DNA from: an uncultured Cellvibrionales bacterium
Lineage (GTDB): Bacteria > Pseudomonadota > Gammaproteobacteria > Pseudomonadales > Cellvibrionaceae
NCBI GenBank assembly: GCA_913020115.1
Contig: CAJWBQ010000020.1
Location: forward strand, 25,851 to 89,850
Reading direction: 5' to 3'
Length of the DNA stretch: 64,000 nt
In this document: positions 18,442-25,470 of the stretch, one piece after another
Layout: every line of letters begins with the position of its first letter
Position numbering within the stretch: the first letter of the stretch is position 1
The notes under the pieces: model-generated
What the model saw: only the letters and a program-made list of their open reading frames with translations
What the model was told of the DNA's origin: nothing
Databases searched by the model: none
Made by a program: the position numbers and the translations under genes

Positions 18442-19122
18442 TCAAAGCGTGGGCGTCGGATTGTAGTAGTGGCGGCCACTGGTGGCGGTGAGCATATGCT
18501 CTACCAGCTTGCGATAATGCTCTTCATTATTGGCTAAATCCAGCTCTGCAGCGTTCACAATTAAAAGTGGCGACTGGTCATAGAAGTGAAAGAAGCGCAT
18601 GTAAGCGTCGTTGAGCGTGTTTAGGTAGTCAATATTAATGTGTCTATCTAAAGTCTTTGCGCGCTGTTGTATGCGCTCGTGGAGTACTTTAACAGGGGCC
18701 TGAAGATAAACCACTAAGTCTGGGCCCGGTGCATCAAAGGTCATTTGCTCGTAAACCTGTTGATACAACTTCAGCTCTTCGTCGCCCAGTGTGGCTTCGG
18801 CAAAAACCTGATCTTTCTCCATGAGGAAGTCGGCGATATGCGTGGGTTCAAACATGTCACCTTGGCGCAGTTGTTGAATCAACTGAGAGCGATGAAACAG
18901 GAAAAACAGTTGTGCGGGGAGCGCGGCCGATTTGGGGTCAGTGTAAGCTGACTCTAAAAACGGGTTGGCGCCAGTGTTTTCCAGTAGCGTATCGTAATTG
19001 AAGGTTTGTGCCAGGCGTTTGGCCAGAGTTGTTTTACCTACGCCTATTGGGCCCTCTATAGCTATGTAGCGCGGTAAGTCGCGGTCGCTTAGATCTAAGG
19101 GTTTCTCAAAAAGTGGTTCCAC
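18442..19122 (-). CDS. deoxynucleoside kinase family protein
   Basis: 226 residues. P-loop GPIGVGKTT at about residues 24-32; lid-region RAKTLDRHINIDYLNTLNDAY matches deoxyadenosine/deoxyguanosine kinases of the dNK family (substrate DRS-type signature not exact). Phosphorylates deoxynucleosides in salvage. Between folK (26 bp) and panB (17 bp to its ATG), an arrangement also seen in Pseudomonas-type genomes. Exact nucleoside preference cannot be told from sequence. Confidence 0.85.
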   Translation of the reverse strand: MEPLFEKPLDLSDRDLPRYIAIEGPIGVGKTTLAKRLAQTFNYDTLLENTGANPFLESAYTDPKSAALPAQLFFLFHRSQLIQQLRQGDMFEPTHIADFLMEKDQVFAEATLGDEELKLYQQVYEQMTFDAPGPDLVVYLQAPVKVLHERIQQRAKTLDRHINIDYLNTLNDAYMRFFHFYDQSPLLIVNAAELDLANNEEHYRKLVEHMLTATSGRHYYNPTPTL

Positions 19123-19148
19123 TCAATCCCCCGATGAATAGGTTTTAA

Positions 19149-19637
19149 TTATTGGTTGGTGGGCAGGCGGTCTAAGCCTGCTGCATCGCAGAGCGTCAAT
19201 AATGACGTAAGTGCCTGGCCGGAGGGAAGCACTAAATTGGGTGCGATCTCAGCAAGTGGATACAGTACAAAGCTGCGCTGGGCCAGCCACGGGTGCGGTA
19301 CTTGGAGTCGCTCAGTATCAATGATGTGGTCACCGTAAAGCAGCAGGTCTAAATCCAGTGTGCGGGGCCCCCAGTGTTCAATACGTACTCGCTGGTGTTG
19401 CTGCTCCAAGGATTGCAGGGCGTCTAGTAAGTCATGAGCTGGCAATTCGGTTTGCAGGCAGGCAACCGCGTTGATGTAGTCTGGCTGGCCGGGCGGACCC
19501 TGTGGGTCGCTGCGGTAGCAACTAGACTGCCCAATTTTATGACTTAGGGGCAGCTCACCGAGTTCATCGAGAGCTGTCTTCACTTGTGCCAGGGGCTCGT
19601 CTAAATTGCTCCCAAGACCAATATAGGCGGTGATCAT
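19149..19637 (-). CDS. folK: 2-amino-4-hydroxy-6-hydroxymethyldihydropteridine pyrophosphokinase
   Basis: 162 residues. Transfers pyrophosphate from ATP to the pterin in folate synthesis. Signatures: AYIGLGSNLDEP at the N-terminus and the HPPK motif GPRTLDLDLLLYGD, with VPHPWLAQRSFVLYPL following. ATG 19637 chosen; a TTG at 19643, two codons upstream and next to the pcnB stop, is possible. Directly follows pcnB, so translation is likely coupled. Confidence 0.95.
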   Translation of the reverse strand: MITAYIGLGSNLDEPLAQVKTALDELGELPLSHKIGQSSCYRSDPQGPPGQPDYINAVACLQTELPAHDLLDALQSLEQQHQRVRIEHWGPRTLDLDLLLYGDHIIDTERLQVPHPWLAQRSFVLYPLAEIAPNLVLPSGQALTSLLTLCDAAGLDRLPTNQ

Positions 19638-19643
19638 TGCCAA

Positions 19644-21059
19644 TTACAGTTCAGCGTTCGGGCTTGATGTATCTTTGCCTGCGTCAATTGCACTGCTGTC
19701 TTCACTGTTGCGTTGGGCGGCGGGCTTGCGGCGCCGGCGCTTGCGCTTGGGTTTATCTTGCCCTTGCTCGTCGACTGAGGCGACTAACTTCTCTCGAGCT
19801 ACCTCATTGGCGTCTTGATAGCGCGTCCACCAGTCTCCCAGGCCACCTAGATTTTCACCCGATTGCTCGCGCAGCAAAACAAAGTCGTAGGCAGCGCGAA
19901 AGCGTGCGTGTTCAAAGCTGCTGAGCGCCCGATTGCCGCTGCGCTGAGGAAGACGCAATTGCAGGTCCCAGATCTCACGCATTGGAATTTGAAAGCGTTT
20001 GGGGATAGAGGTGTGCGCCAGCTGTTGGCGAATCACCGACTGTGCCGCTTGCTGCTGCAAGACAATTTCGGGTACTTTTTGGTTGCGCTTTTGTTGGCGC
20101 AGCACGGCAAGCTCGGCCTGCATGGGCGGCCAAAGTAGGGTGGCGTAGATAAAGGCGGGCGTTACGCGCTGCTTGCTGCGTATGCGCTTATCGGTATTCA
20201 CCATAGCCTGATTGATGAGTTCCTCGGCCTGTTGGTCACCGCCCGCTAATATGGCATCGGTGGCGGGGAACAAGTGGGCGAGCAACCCATAATCTCGCAA
20301 AAGATTGAAGGTGGCTGTGGCGGCGCCGGCCATAAACAACTTAAGTACTTCTTCAAACATTCTGGCTTCTGAAATGTTGCGCAGAAGGTGGGCTAAATCC
20401 GGAATGGGTTTGGCGGTTTTGGGCTCTATGTTAAAGCCAAGCTTGGCCGCAAACCGCACGGCGCGCAGCATGCGCACGGGGTCTTCTTGGTAGCGTGTGG
20501 CTGGGTCGCCAATCATGCAAATTAAACGCCGTTTAATGTCTCTGGTGCCGCCCACAAAGTCGTGAATGGCAAAACCTTCGGTGGTGTAATACAGGGCATT
20601 AATGGTGAAGTCTCGACGCACAGCGTCGGTTTCAAGGCTGCCGTATACATTGTCGCGGGTAAGCATGCCGTGATCAGTTTGCTGGGCCTGCTTGGCGTGA
20701 GAGGCGTCTTCATGGCTGGCGCGGAAGGTTGTTACCTCGATAACTTCACGACCGATGCGAACATGCACAATGCGGAAGCGACGACCGATAATGCGAGCGC
20801 CTCGAAATAGGCCTTTAATTTGCTCCGGGGTGGCGTCGGTGGCCACGTCAAAGTCTTTGGGGTGGCCATTCAGTAATAGGTCGCGTACGCCACCGCCCAC
20901 GAGGTAGCCGGCAAAGTTGGCTTCGTGCAACACTTTCATGATTCTGATGGCGGCCGAGCTGATATTCTTGCGCGAAATATTGTGCTGTTCACGCGGGATA
21001 ACTTGTCGTTTTACCGCGGTGCGGTTGGGAATGAGATTATTGAACAGCCGTTTCAGCAT
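19644..21059 (-). CDS. pcnB: poly(A) polymerase I
   Basis: 471 residues from ATG 21059 (MLKRLF); a GTG at 21074 is the alternative. Nucleotidyltransferase core: GYLVGGGVRDLLLNGHPKDFDVATDATPEQI (catalytic DxD), then RRDFTINALYY and the RNA-binding EDPVRMLRAVRFAAKLGF region. The C-terminal tail is strongly basic (KPKRKRRRRKP), typical of PcnB as opposed to tRNA CCA transferases. Adds 3' poly(A) tails that promote RNA decay. Its start lies 100 nt downstream of the terminator of the candidate CrcZ-like RNA. Confidence 0.93.
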   Translation of the reverse strand: MLKRLFNNLIPNRTAVKRQVIPREQHNISRKNISSAAIRIMKVLHEANFAGYLVGGGVRDLLLNGHPKDFDVATDATPEQIKGLFRGARIIGRRFRIVHVRIGREVIEVTTFRASHEDASHAKQAQQTDHGMLTRDNVYGSLETDAVRRDFTINALYYTTEGFAIHDFVGGTRDIKRRLICMIGDPATRYQEDPVRMLRAVRFAAKLGFNIEPKTAKPIPDLAHLLRNISEARMFEEVLKLFMAGAATATFNLLRDYGLLAHLFPATDAILAGGDQQAEELINQAMVNTDKRIRSKQRVTPAFIYATLLWPPMQAELAVLRQQKRNQKVPEIVLQQQAAQSVIRQQLAHTSIPKRFQIPMREIWDLQLRLPQRSGNRALSSFEHARFRAAYDFVLLREQSGENLGGLGDWWTRYQDANEVAREKLVASVDEQGQDKPKRKRRRRKPAAQRNSEDSSAIDAGKDTSSPNAEL

Positions 21060-21158
21060 AGAGTATGACTTCACTGGGTAAGAATATAGGTCGATAGACC
21101 GTGAAAGAGGCGCAGTTTAGCACGGTAGCGGCGTGGGGTAATAGGGCCTTGCAGATAG

Positions 21159-21187
21159 CAAAACGGGAAGGCTTTTGGCCTTCCCGT
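21159..21187 (-). terminator. rho-independent terminator of the candidate sRNA
   Basis: On the minus strand ACGGGAAGGC, five-base loop, GCCTTCCCGT, then TTTT. No minus-strand gene other than the sRNA candidate lies within 540 bp upstream; pcnB begins 100 bp further on. Confidence 0.82.
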
Positions 21188-21425
21188 CTAAGAATATTGT
21201 TGTTTTTATAAAACGGCGCTTCCTTGCCCATTGGTCATTTGCTTTACTGGCAAATCCTATCCAAGTTTTTTATTTGAGTCAGTTCGTTCACTTCTTTTTT
21301 ATTATTGTTGTTTTCTATTTTTATTATTGTTTGTTGTTATTATTCTTTTTTGCGCATTTATTATTATTTGTTGTTGTTATTAGTCTGTTTCTTATTTGTT
21401 TTTATTATTTATTGTTTTTATTTTG
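21159..21425 (-). ncRNA. candidate CrcZ-like Hfq/Crc-binding small RNA
   Basis: Predicted transcript of about 267 nt. The minus strand has five clusters of AAYAAYAA ('CA') motifs: about 21416-21402, 21381-21358, 21344-21321, 21312-21299 and 21204-21197, including AAUAACAACAACAA and AAUAAUAACAACAA. Such A-R-N repeats bind the Hfq distal face, and Crc-Hfq targets carry AANAANAA. It starts about 12 nt after a sigma54 -12 element and ends in a 10-bp hairpin with UUUU. No coding frame survives. In Pseudomonas the cbrB-pcnB interval holds crcZ, activated by CbrB and sigma54; here a MocR/oxidase pair intervenes. Function is inferred from motif content, promoter type and synteny. Confidence 0.72.
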
Positions 21426-21435
21426 TGTGCATTAA

Positions 21436-21451
21436 AGCATTTCGTATGCCA
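21436..21451 (-). promoter_or_regulatory. sigma54 (-24/-12) promoter of the candidate sRNA
   Basis: Minus strand reads TGGCATACGAAATGCT, compared with consensus TGGCAC-N5-TTGCW. The invariant GG and GC have the exact 10-bp spacing. Predicted start is near 21425, right at the edge of the A-rich repeat zone. Confidence 0.72.
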
Positions 21452-21461
21452 ACTATAAAAA

Positions 21462-21483
21462 ATTGATTTAAATCAATGGCTTG
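21462..21483. promoter_or_regulatory. overlapping FNR-type palindrome and IHF-type site
   Basis: ATTGATTTAAATCAAT is a perfect 16-bp palindrome (21462-21477) containing an exact TTGAT-N4-ATCAA FNR/Anr consensus. Overlapping it, AATCAA-TGGC-TTG (21471-21483) matches the IHF consensus WATCAA-N4-TTR. An IHF bend between enhancer and sigma54 promoter is usual architecture. Confidence 0.6.
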
Positions 21484-21526
21484 TAAATATATCGGCTTTA
21501 TTCCTCTCAGTCGATGAACTAAAGCC

Positions 21527-21573
21527 GTTACCGTTGGTCTCGAATCATGTTACGAATTAGGAAAAGAGTAACA
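21527..21573. promoter_or_regulatory. candidate CbrB enhancer (TGTTAC-N14-GTAACA)
   Basis: Inverted repeat TGTTAC (21548-21553), 14 bp, GTAACA (21568-21573), plus an extra GTTAC half-site at 21527-21531. It lies about 100-150 bp upstream of the predicted sRNA start, the normal distance for an NtrC-family activator. From memory, TGTTAC/GTAACA half-sites are those reported for Pseudomonas CbrB; I could not verify this. Confidence 0.6.
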
Positions 21574-21576
21574 AGT

Positions 21577-21592
21577 TGTGACACCGGTCACA
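21577..21592. promoter_or_regulatory. perfect CRP/Vfr-type site
   Basis: TGTGA-CACCGG-TCACA matches the CRP consensus TGTGA-N6-TCACA in all ten specified positions. Centre about 160 bp upstream of the predicted sRNA start and 4 bp beyond the putative CbrB enhancer. Confidence 0.65.
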
Positions 21593-21731
21593 GAGGCAGT
21601 GTGCGGGAGTAGCTTGAAATTGGCTTGCTTAAGGGTGGAATGCTCCCGTGATCGCAATTTACTGAGTAAACAGGCAAGTCTTCCGCCGCTTGTCGTTGGC
21701 GAGGCAATTGGCTCGTTGAATTAAGCGCTAC

Positions 21732-23255
21732 TTATGTCAGCAACTCAGCTAAGGCCTTAATACCTGCAGTGCGCTCTTGTGTCGTGGTATTGGCAAAACC
21801 CAGAACTAAGCCCTTTTGTTGTGCTTCAAGGTGGTAATAAGCGCTCAGTGGAGCGTTGCCATACCCTTTCTGGGTGAATTCTCGAGAGAGCTGTTTGTCA
21901 TCCCTAGTTTGATCTGTAAACGCCAGCGCTAGGTGCATGCCGGCACTGCGTGCAATAGGCGTCATTAGCCCAGTCAGGTATTGCTCACTCAGCTCCCGCA
22001 TATGTTCCCACTTTTGCTGATAAAGGTGACGCATCCGACGTAGGTGGCGAACAAAATGCCCCTCTTCCACAAAGTCGGCCACGACAGCCTGAGTCAATAG
22101 AGGGGTTTCACCGCTGTTGAAATCTTTGGCTTGGCTGAACGCGCCAGCTAAATGTTTGGGTACTACCAGATAGCCCACACGCACCCCTGGCATCAGAGTT
22201 TTGCTGAAACTGCCCATATAGATCACTGGAGTCTGCTCAGCCATGCCAGCAATAGCGGCAATGGGTTGACTGTAGTAATGAAATTCACTGTCGTAGTCAT
22301 CCTCTAATATCCAGCATTGCTGCTGTTCAGCCCAGTCGAGCAAGGCCAGACGATCGGCCGCAGGTAGAATGCCGCCCATGGGATATTGATGAGTTGGAGT
22401 GCAGTAAAGAATAGATGCTGGGCGGTCTGCTCCAGGCACTAAAGGCGGCGATGTTAAATTTGCCGTATCTAAACCGTTAGTGCCCAGTGTTAGTGGGTGT
22501 AAGCGAGCCCCCGCAGACGCGAAGGCCTTGCGCGCGCCCAAGTAGCCGGGTTCTTCTATCAGGGCGGTATCGCCAGGGTTGAGCAATACCTGTGCTGCCA
22601 GCGTCAGCGCCTGTTGAGCGCCTTGGGTGATGATGATTTGCGAGGCAGCGCAGCGCAGACCCCGGCTGCTATTAAGGTAGGTCGCCAATGTTTCTCGTAA
22701 GGGTAAATAGCCCTGGGGGCAGTGGTAGCCCATTAGGCTTCGTCTATCGCTGTGGCGGCGAAGCAGTTGCTGCCAAATCTTGTGCGGGAAAGCGCGGGTG
22801 TCGGGCAGCCCAAGAGTAAAGGGAAGGTTGGCATTGACGTCAGTGGCATCGGACGACTGGGCCAGCTCCTGGAGCTTGCGGCCATAACTGGAAGTTGGGG
22901 GCCAGTGCTGCAAGTTGCGCTGATATTCTCGGTTTAAGGCTAGATCTTTCTGGGGAAGATGGTCGCAGACAAATACTCCGCTGCCGGTACGGCTTTGTAA
23001 ATACCCCTGGGCGCGCAGTTGATCTAGCGCTGTGTTTACGGTATTGCGACTGATCTTTAAATCTACGGCCAATTGGCGGGATGCGGGTAATTGGCTGCCA
23101 GCTGCAAGTTGCTGCATGAGTATGCGCTGCCGCAAGGCCTCAGCAAGTTGCTGGGCTAGACCTTGCGGCAATGAGCGGTTTAAGAAAATATCACGGAGGT
23201 TCAATTGGTACTCCAACTTTGTAAAAACTGGATCTTTTCGTGGTGCCAATAGCAT
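21732..23255 (-). CDS. MocR-type GntR/aminotransferase transcriptional regulator
   Basis: 507 residues from ATG 23255 (a TTG at 23267 is possible). The N-terminal winged helix of the GntR family (LPASRQLAVDLKISRNTVNTALDQLRAQGYLQSRTGSGVFV, about 55-95) is followed by a class-I aminotransferase-like domain with the PLP-binding lysine in GSFSKTLMPGVRVGY. MocR regulators sense PLP or amino compounds and usually control a divergent neighbour: the FMN oxidase-like gene at 23330, separated by 74 bp, is the obvious target. The pair interrupts the Pseudomonas-like order cbrB-crcZ-pcnB. Confidence 0.9.
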   Translation of the reverse strand: MLLAPRKDPVFTKLEYQLNLRDIFLNRSLPQGLAQQLAEALRQRILMQQLAAGSQLPASRQLAVDLKISRNTVNTALDQLRAQGYLQSRTGSGVFVCDHLPQKDLALNREYQRNLQHWPPTSSYGRKLQELAQSSDATDVNANLPFTLGLPDTRAFPHKIWQQLLRRHSDRRSLMGYHCPQGYLPLRETLATYLNSSRGLRCAASQIIITQGAQQALTLAAQVLLNPGDTALIEEPGYLGARKAFASAGARLHPLTLGTNGLDTANLTSPPLVPGADRPASILYCTPTHQYPMGGILPAADRLALLDWAEQQQCWILEDDYDSEFHYYSQPIAAIAGMAEQTPVIYMGSFSKTLMPGVRVGYLVVPKHLAGAFSQAKDFNSGETPLLTQAVVADFVEEGHFVRHLRRMRHLYQQKWEHMRELSEQYLTGLMTPIARSAGMHLALAFTDQTRDDKQLSREFTQKGYGNAPLSAYYHLEAQQKGLVLGFANTTTQERTAGIKALAELLT

Positions 23256-23329
23256 AGGACAATTCAATACTGATGTGTAGCTTTTGGCGCCATCTGCGAA
23301 TTAATTTAACAGGCTATTGGAAAGTACTC

Positions 23330-23983
23330 ATGGAAACCTCTGTAGAAAACTTATTGGAAAACAACACTGAGCAAGTAGAGTTCAGACCTTCTGAAAAAGG
23401 CCGAGTTAAGCGCGGCCGCAAGCTCGCCACTTACAATAAAGTTGATATATTCAAGTTGATCGACGAGCTTAAGTTCGGTCACATGGGTTTCGTGAGCGAG
23501 GGTCAAGCCATTGTTATTCCTATGACTTTTTGGCGTGTTGGGGAGGACCTGTATTTTCATACATTGAACAAATCTAGGCTGGATAAACTCGTTCAATCGG
23601 GCGCTGAAATATGTGTCTCCTTTGCCGAGACCTCTGAATGGGTGCTGTCAAAATCGGCCTACCATACAAGCGTGAATTACCGCTCTGCAGTGGTTTTCTG
23701 TGCCGGTAGCCGTGTGGAATCTCAGGAAGATTTTAATCAGTCCTTTAAAAGTATTATTGACGATATCGAGCCGGGTCGCTGGAATCATATTCGTCCGCCC
23801 AGTGTAAAAGAGCGCAAAGCTACGGCACTATTGAAGCTTACGATCATAGAGGGCTCTTATAAATGCCGCTCGGGTGGCCCAAATGAGGAAGTGGAAGATT
23901 TAGATCTACCGGTATGGAACGGTACCGTGCCTATCGACCGCGAAAGTCGAAAGGCTGGGGTTTGCCCTTTTCACCGAGAGTAA
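23330..23983 (+). CDS. pyridoxamine 5'-phosphate oxidase-like FMN-binding protein
   Basis: 217 residues from ATG 23330 (GGAAAG upstream; an earlier in-frame ATG at 23273 falls in the divergent promoter). Contains the split beta-barrel pattern of the Pyridox_ox_2 family: FGHMGFVSEGQAIVIPMTFWRVGEDLYFHTLNKSRL and NYRSAVVFCAGSRV. C-terminal part keeps KATALLKLTI. Such proteins bind FMN or heme; true PdxH activity is doubtful because the PNPOx substrate motifs are not evident. Divergent from the MocR gene, suggesting a vitamin B6-related or amine-related role. Confidence 0.85.
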   Translation: METSVENLLENNTEQVEFRPSEKGRVKRGRKLATYNKVDIFKLIDELKFGHMGFVSEGQAIVIPMTFWRVGEDLYFHTLNKSRLDKLVQSGAEICVSFAETSEWVLSKSAYHTSVNYRSAVVFCAGSRVESQEDFNQSFKSIIDDIEPGRWNHIRPPSVKERKATALLKLTIIEGSYKCRSGGPNEEVEDLDLPVWNGTVPIDRESRKAGVCPFHRE

Positions 23984-24023
23984 CTTTGGCTGAAAGGGCC
24001 TTGATAGGGGATCTGAAAGAAGC

Positions 24024-25427
24024 TTATTTAATTGCCGCTAAAGTCGACTTTTTGCGGGGGATACCTAGGCGCTGTCGACGCTCCCAGAGGCACTTGCGGC
24101 TTACGCCGAGCTTGCGGGCGAGTTCGGTCTCGCTCATGGTGTCTTGGTGCTCCAGCACAAAGCGCTGGAAGTAATCTTCTAAAGATAGGTCTTCTGCGGG
24201 GTCAATATTGTTGTTGATGATCATGTGGGAGGGTTTGAGATTGTCGGCTTGATCGTTGTCTATATCAATTCTTACTAGGTCTAAATCGATGGCCAGCAGG
24301 TCGTGGCTAATTTCTTTATCGTCTTCACAGAGAATGACTGCGCGTTGAATGGCGTTCTCCATCTCACGTACGTTGCCAGGCCAAGTGTAGGTAGTAATAG
24401 CTTGAACGGCCTCTGGGCTGAGTTTGAGTGAGGGACGCTTGAGCTGGGAGCAGAATTTTTCGAGTAGAGATTCAGCGATGGCAATAATGTCTTTGCCGCG
24501 CTCTCTCAGTGCGGGTAGAGAGAGCTGTAATACATTAATTCGATAATAGAGGTCTTGTCTGAATTTACCCTCTTCGGAAAGTCTGCGTAAGTCTCGGTGG
24601 GTGGCAGCCACTAAGCGAACATCTACTTTGCGGGACTCTACAGAGCCTATGGGCCGCACTTCACCTTCCTGTAGAACTCGAAGTAAGCGAGCTTGCGCTT
24701 CGAGAGGGAGTTCGCCAATTTCGTCGAGAAATAAGGTGCCTCCGTCAGCGGCCGCTACTAAGCCTTCTCGGGTGCTGGCCGCGCCAGTGAAGGCCCCTTT
24801 TTCGTGACCAAATAGTTCTGATTCAATCAGGGTGTCGGGAATAGCGGCGCAGTTCACCGAAATCATAGGTTTGCTTGAGCGCTTGCTTTCTTCGTGCAGT
24901 GCTTTGGCTACCAGCTCTTTACCTGTGCCTGTTTCCCCGTGAATCAGTACGGTGGCGGTAGTAGGGGCAACCTTGTGAATGCGGTTATAGAGGTCTTTCA
25001 TGACGGCGCTGTTGCCAATCATGCCAGCGACGGCGTGGCTGGTGGTTTTCGATTTCTTGTTTAGGCGCGCAGCATCGTTGGCTTTGCCAATGACCCGTTT
25101 TACGGCGGCAATCATTTCGTCATGATCGAAGGGTTTAGCGATGTAGTCCACGGCTCCCATGCGCATTGAGTCGACCGCTGAGCGCAGGCTGGCATAACTG
25201 GTCATTATCAATACAGGAATGTCGCCAGCGAGCTTAATAAGGTCGGTGCCAGGAGCGCCGGGCAGGCGTAAATCACTGATAATCAGGTTGTGGTCAGTGA
25301 GCGTGAACTTGCTTGTCGCCTCTTTGATAGAGGCTGCTTCGTTCACAATATATTTGTTTCGCTCAAGTAATTTACGCAAGGCACTGCGAATAATAGCTTC
25401 GTCTTCAACAATCAGAATTTTGCTCAT
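24024..25427 (-). CDS. cbrB: sigma54-dependent response regulator CbrB
   Basis: 467 residues from ATG 25427. Receiver domain with phospho-acceptor Asp52 (IISDLRLPG) and Lys98; AAA+ domain with Walker A GETGTGKE (about 164-171) and the sigma54-contact loop GAFTGA at 211-216; C-terminal Fis-type helix-turn-helix (TELARKLGVSRKCLWERRQRLG). Lies 43 bp after cbrA in the order known from Pseudomonas, where CbrAB controls carbon/nitrogen balance and activates crcZ. A longer frame reaching into cbrA has no support. The candidate target promoter is at 21436-21573 in this same window. Confidence 0.93.
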   Translation of the reverse strand: MSKILIVEDEAIIRSALRKLLERNKYIVNEAASIKEATSKFTLTDHNLIISDLRLPGAPGTDLIKLAGDIPVLIMTSYASLRSAVDSMRMGAVDYIAKPFDHDEMIAAVKRVIGKANDAARLNKKSKTTSHAVAGMIGNSAVMKDLYNRIHKVAPTTATVLIHGETGTGKELVAKALHEESKRSSKPMISVNCAAIPDTLIESELFGHEKGAFTGAASTREGLVAAADGGTLFLDEIGELPLEAQARLLRVLQEGEVRPIGSVESRKVDVRLVAATHRDLRRLSEEGKFRQDLYYRINVLQLSLPALRERGKDIIAIAESLLEKFCSQLKRPSLKLSPEAVQAITTYTWPGNVREMENAIQRAVILCEDDKEISHDLLAIDLDLVRIDIDNDQADNLKPSHMIINNNIDPAEDLSLEDYFQRFVLEHQDTMSETELARKLGVSRKCLWERRQRLGIPRKKSTLAAIK

Positions 25428-25470
25428 AACACCGGATTCAAACATGATTAGAGTAAAAAGGTAACGCGGT

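Noticed and set aside
21175..21435. 86-codon plus-strand frame rich in Phe, Leu, Tyr and Val
   Set aside because: It is a translation of the T-rich strand, has no RBS, and the opposite strand offers a far better explanation (sRNA with AAYAAYAA motifs and terminator).
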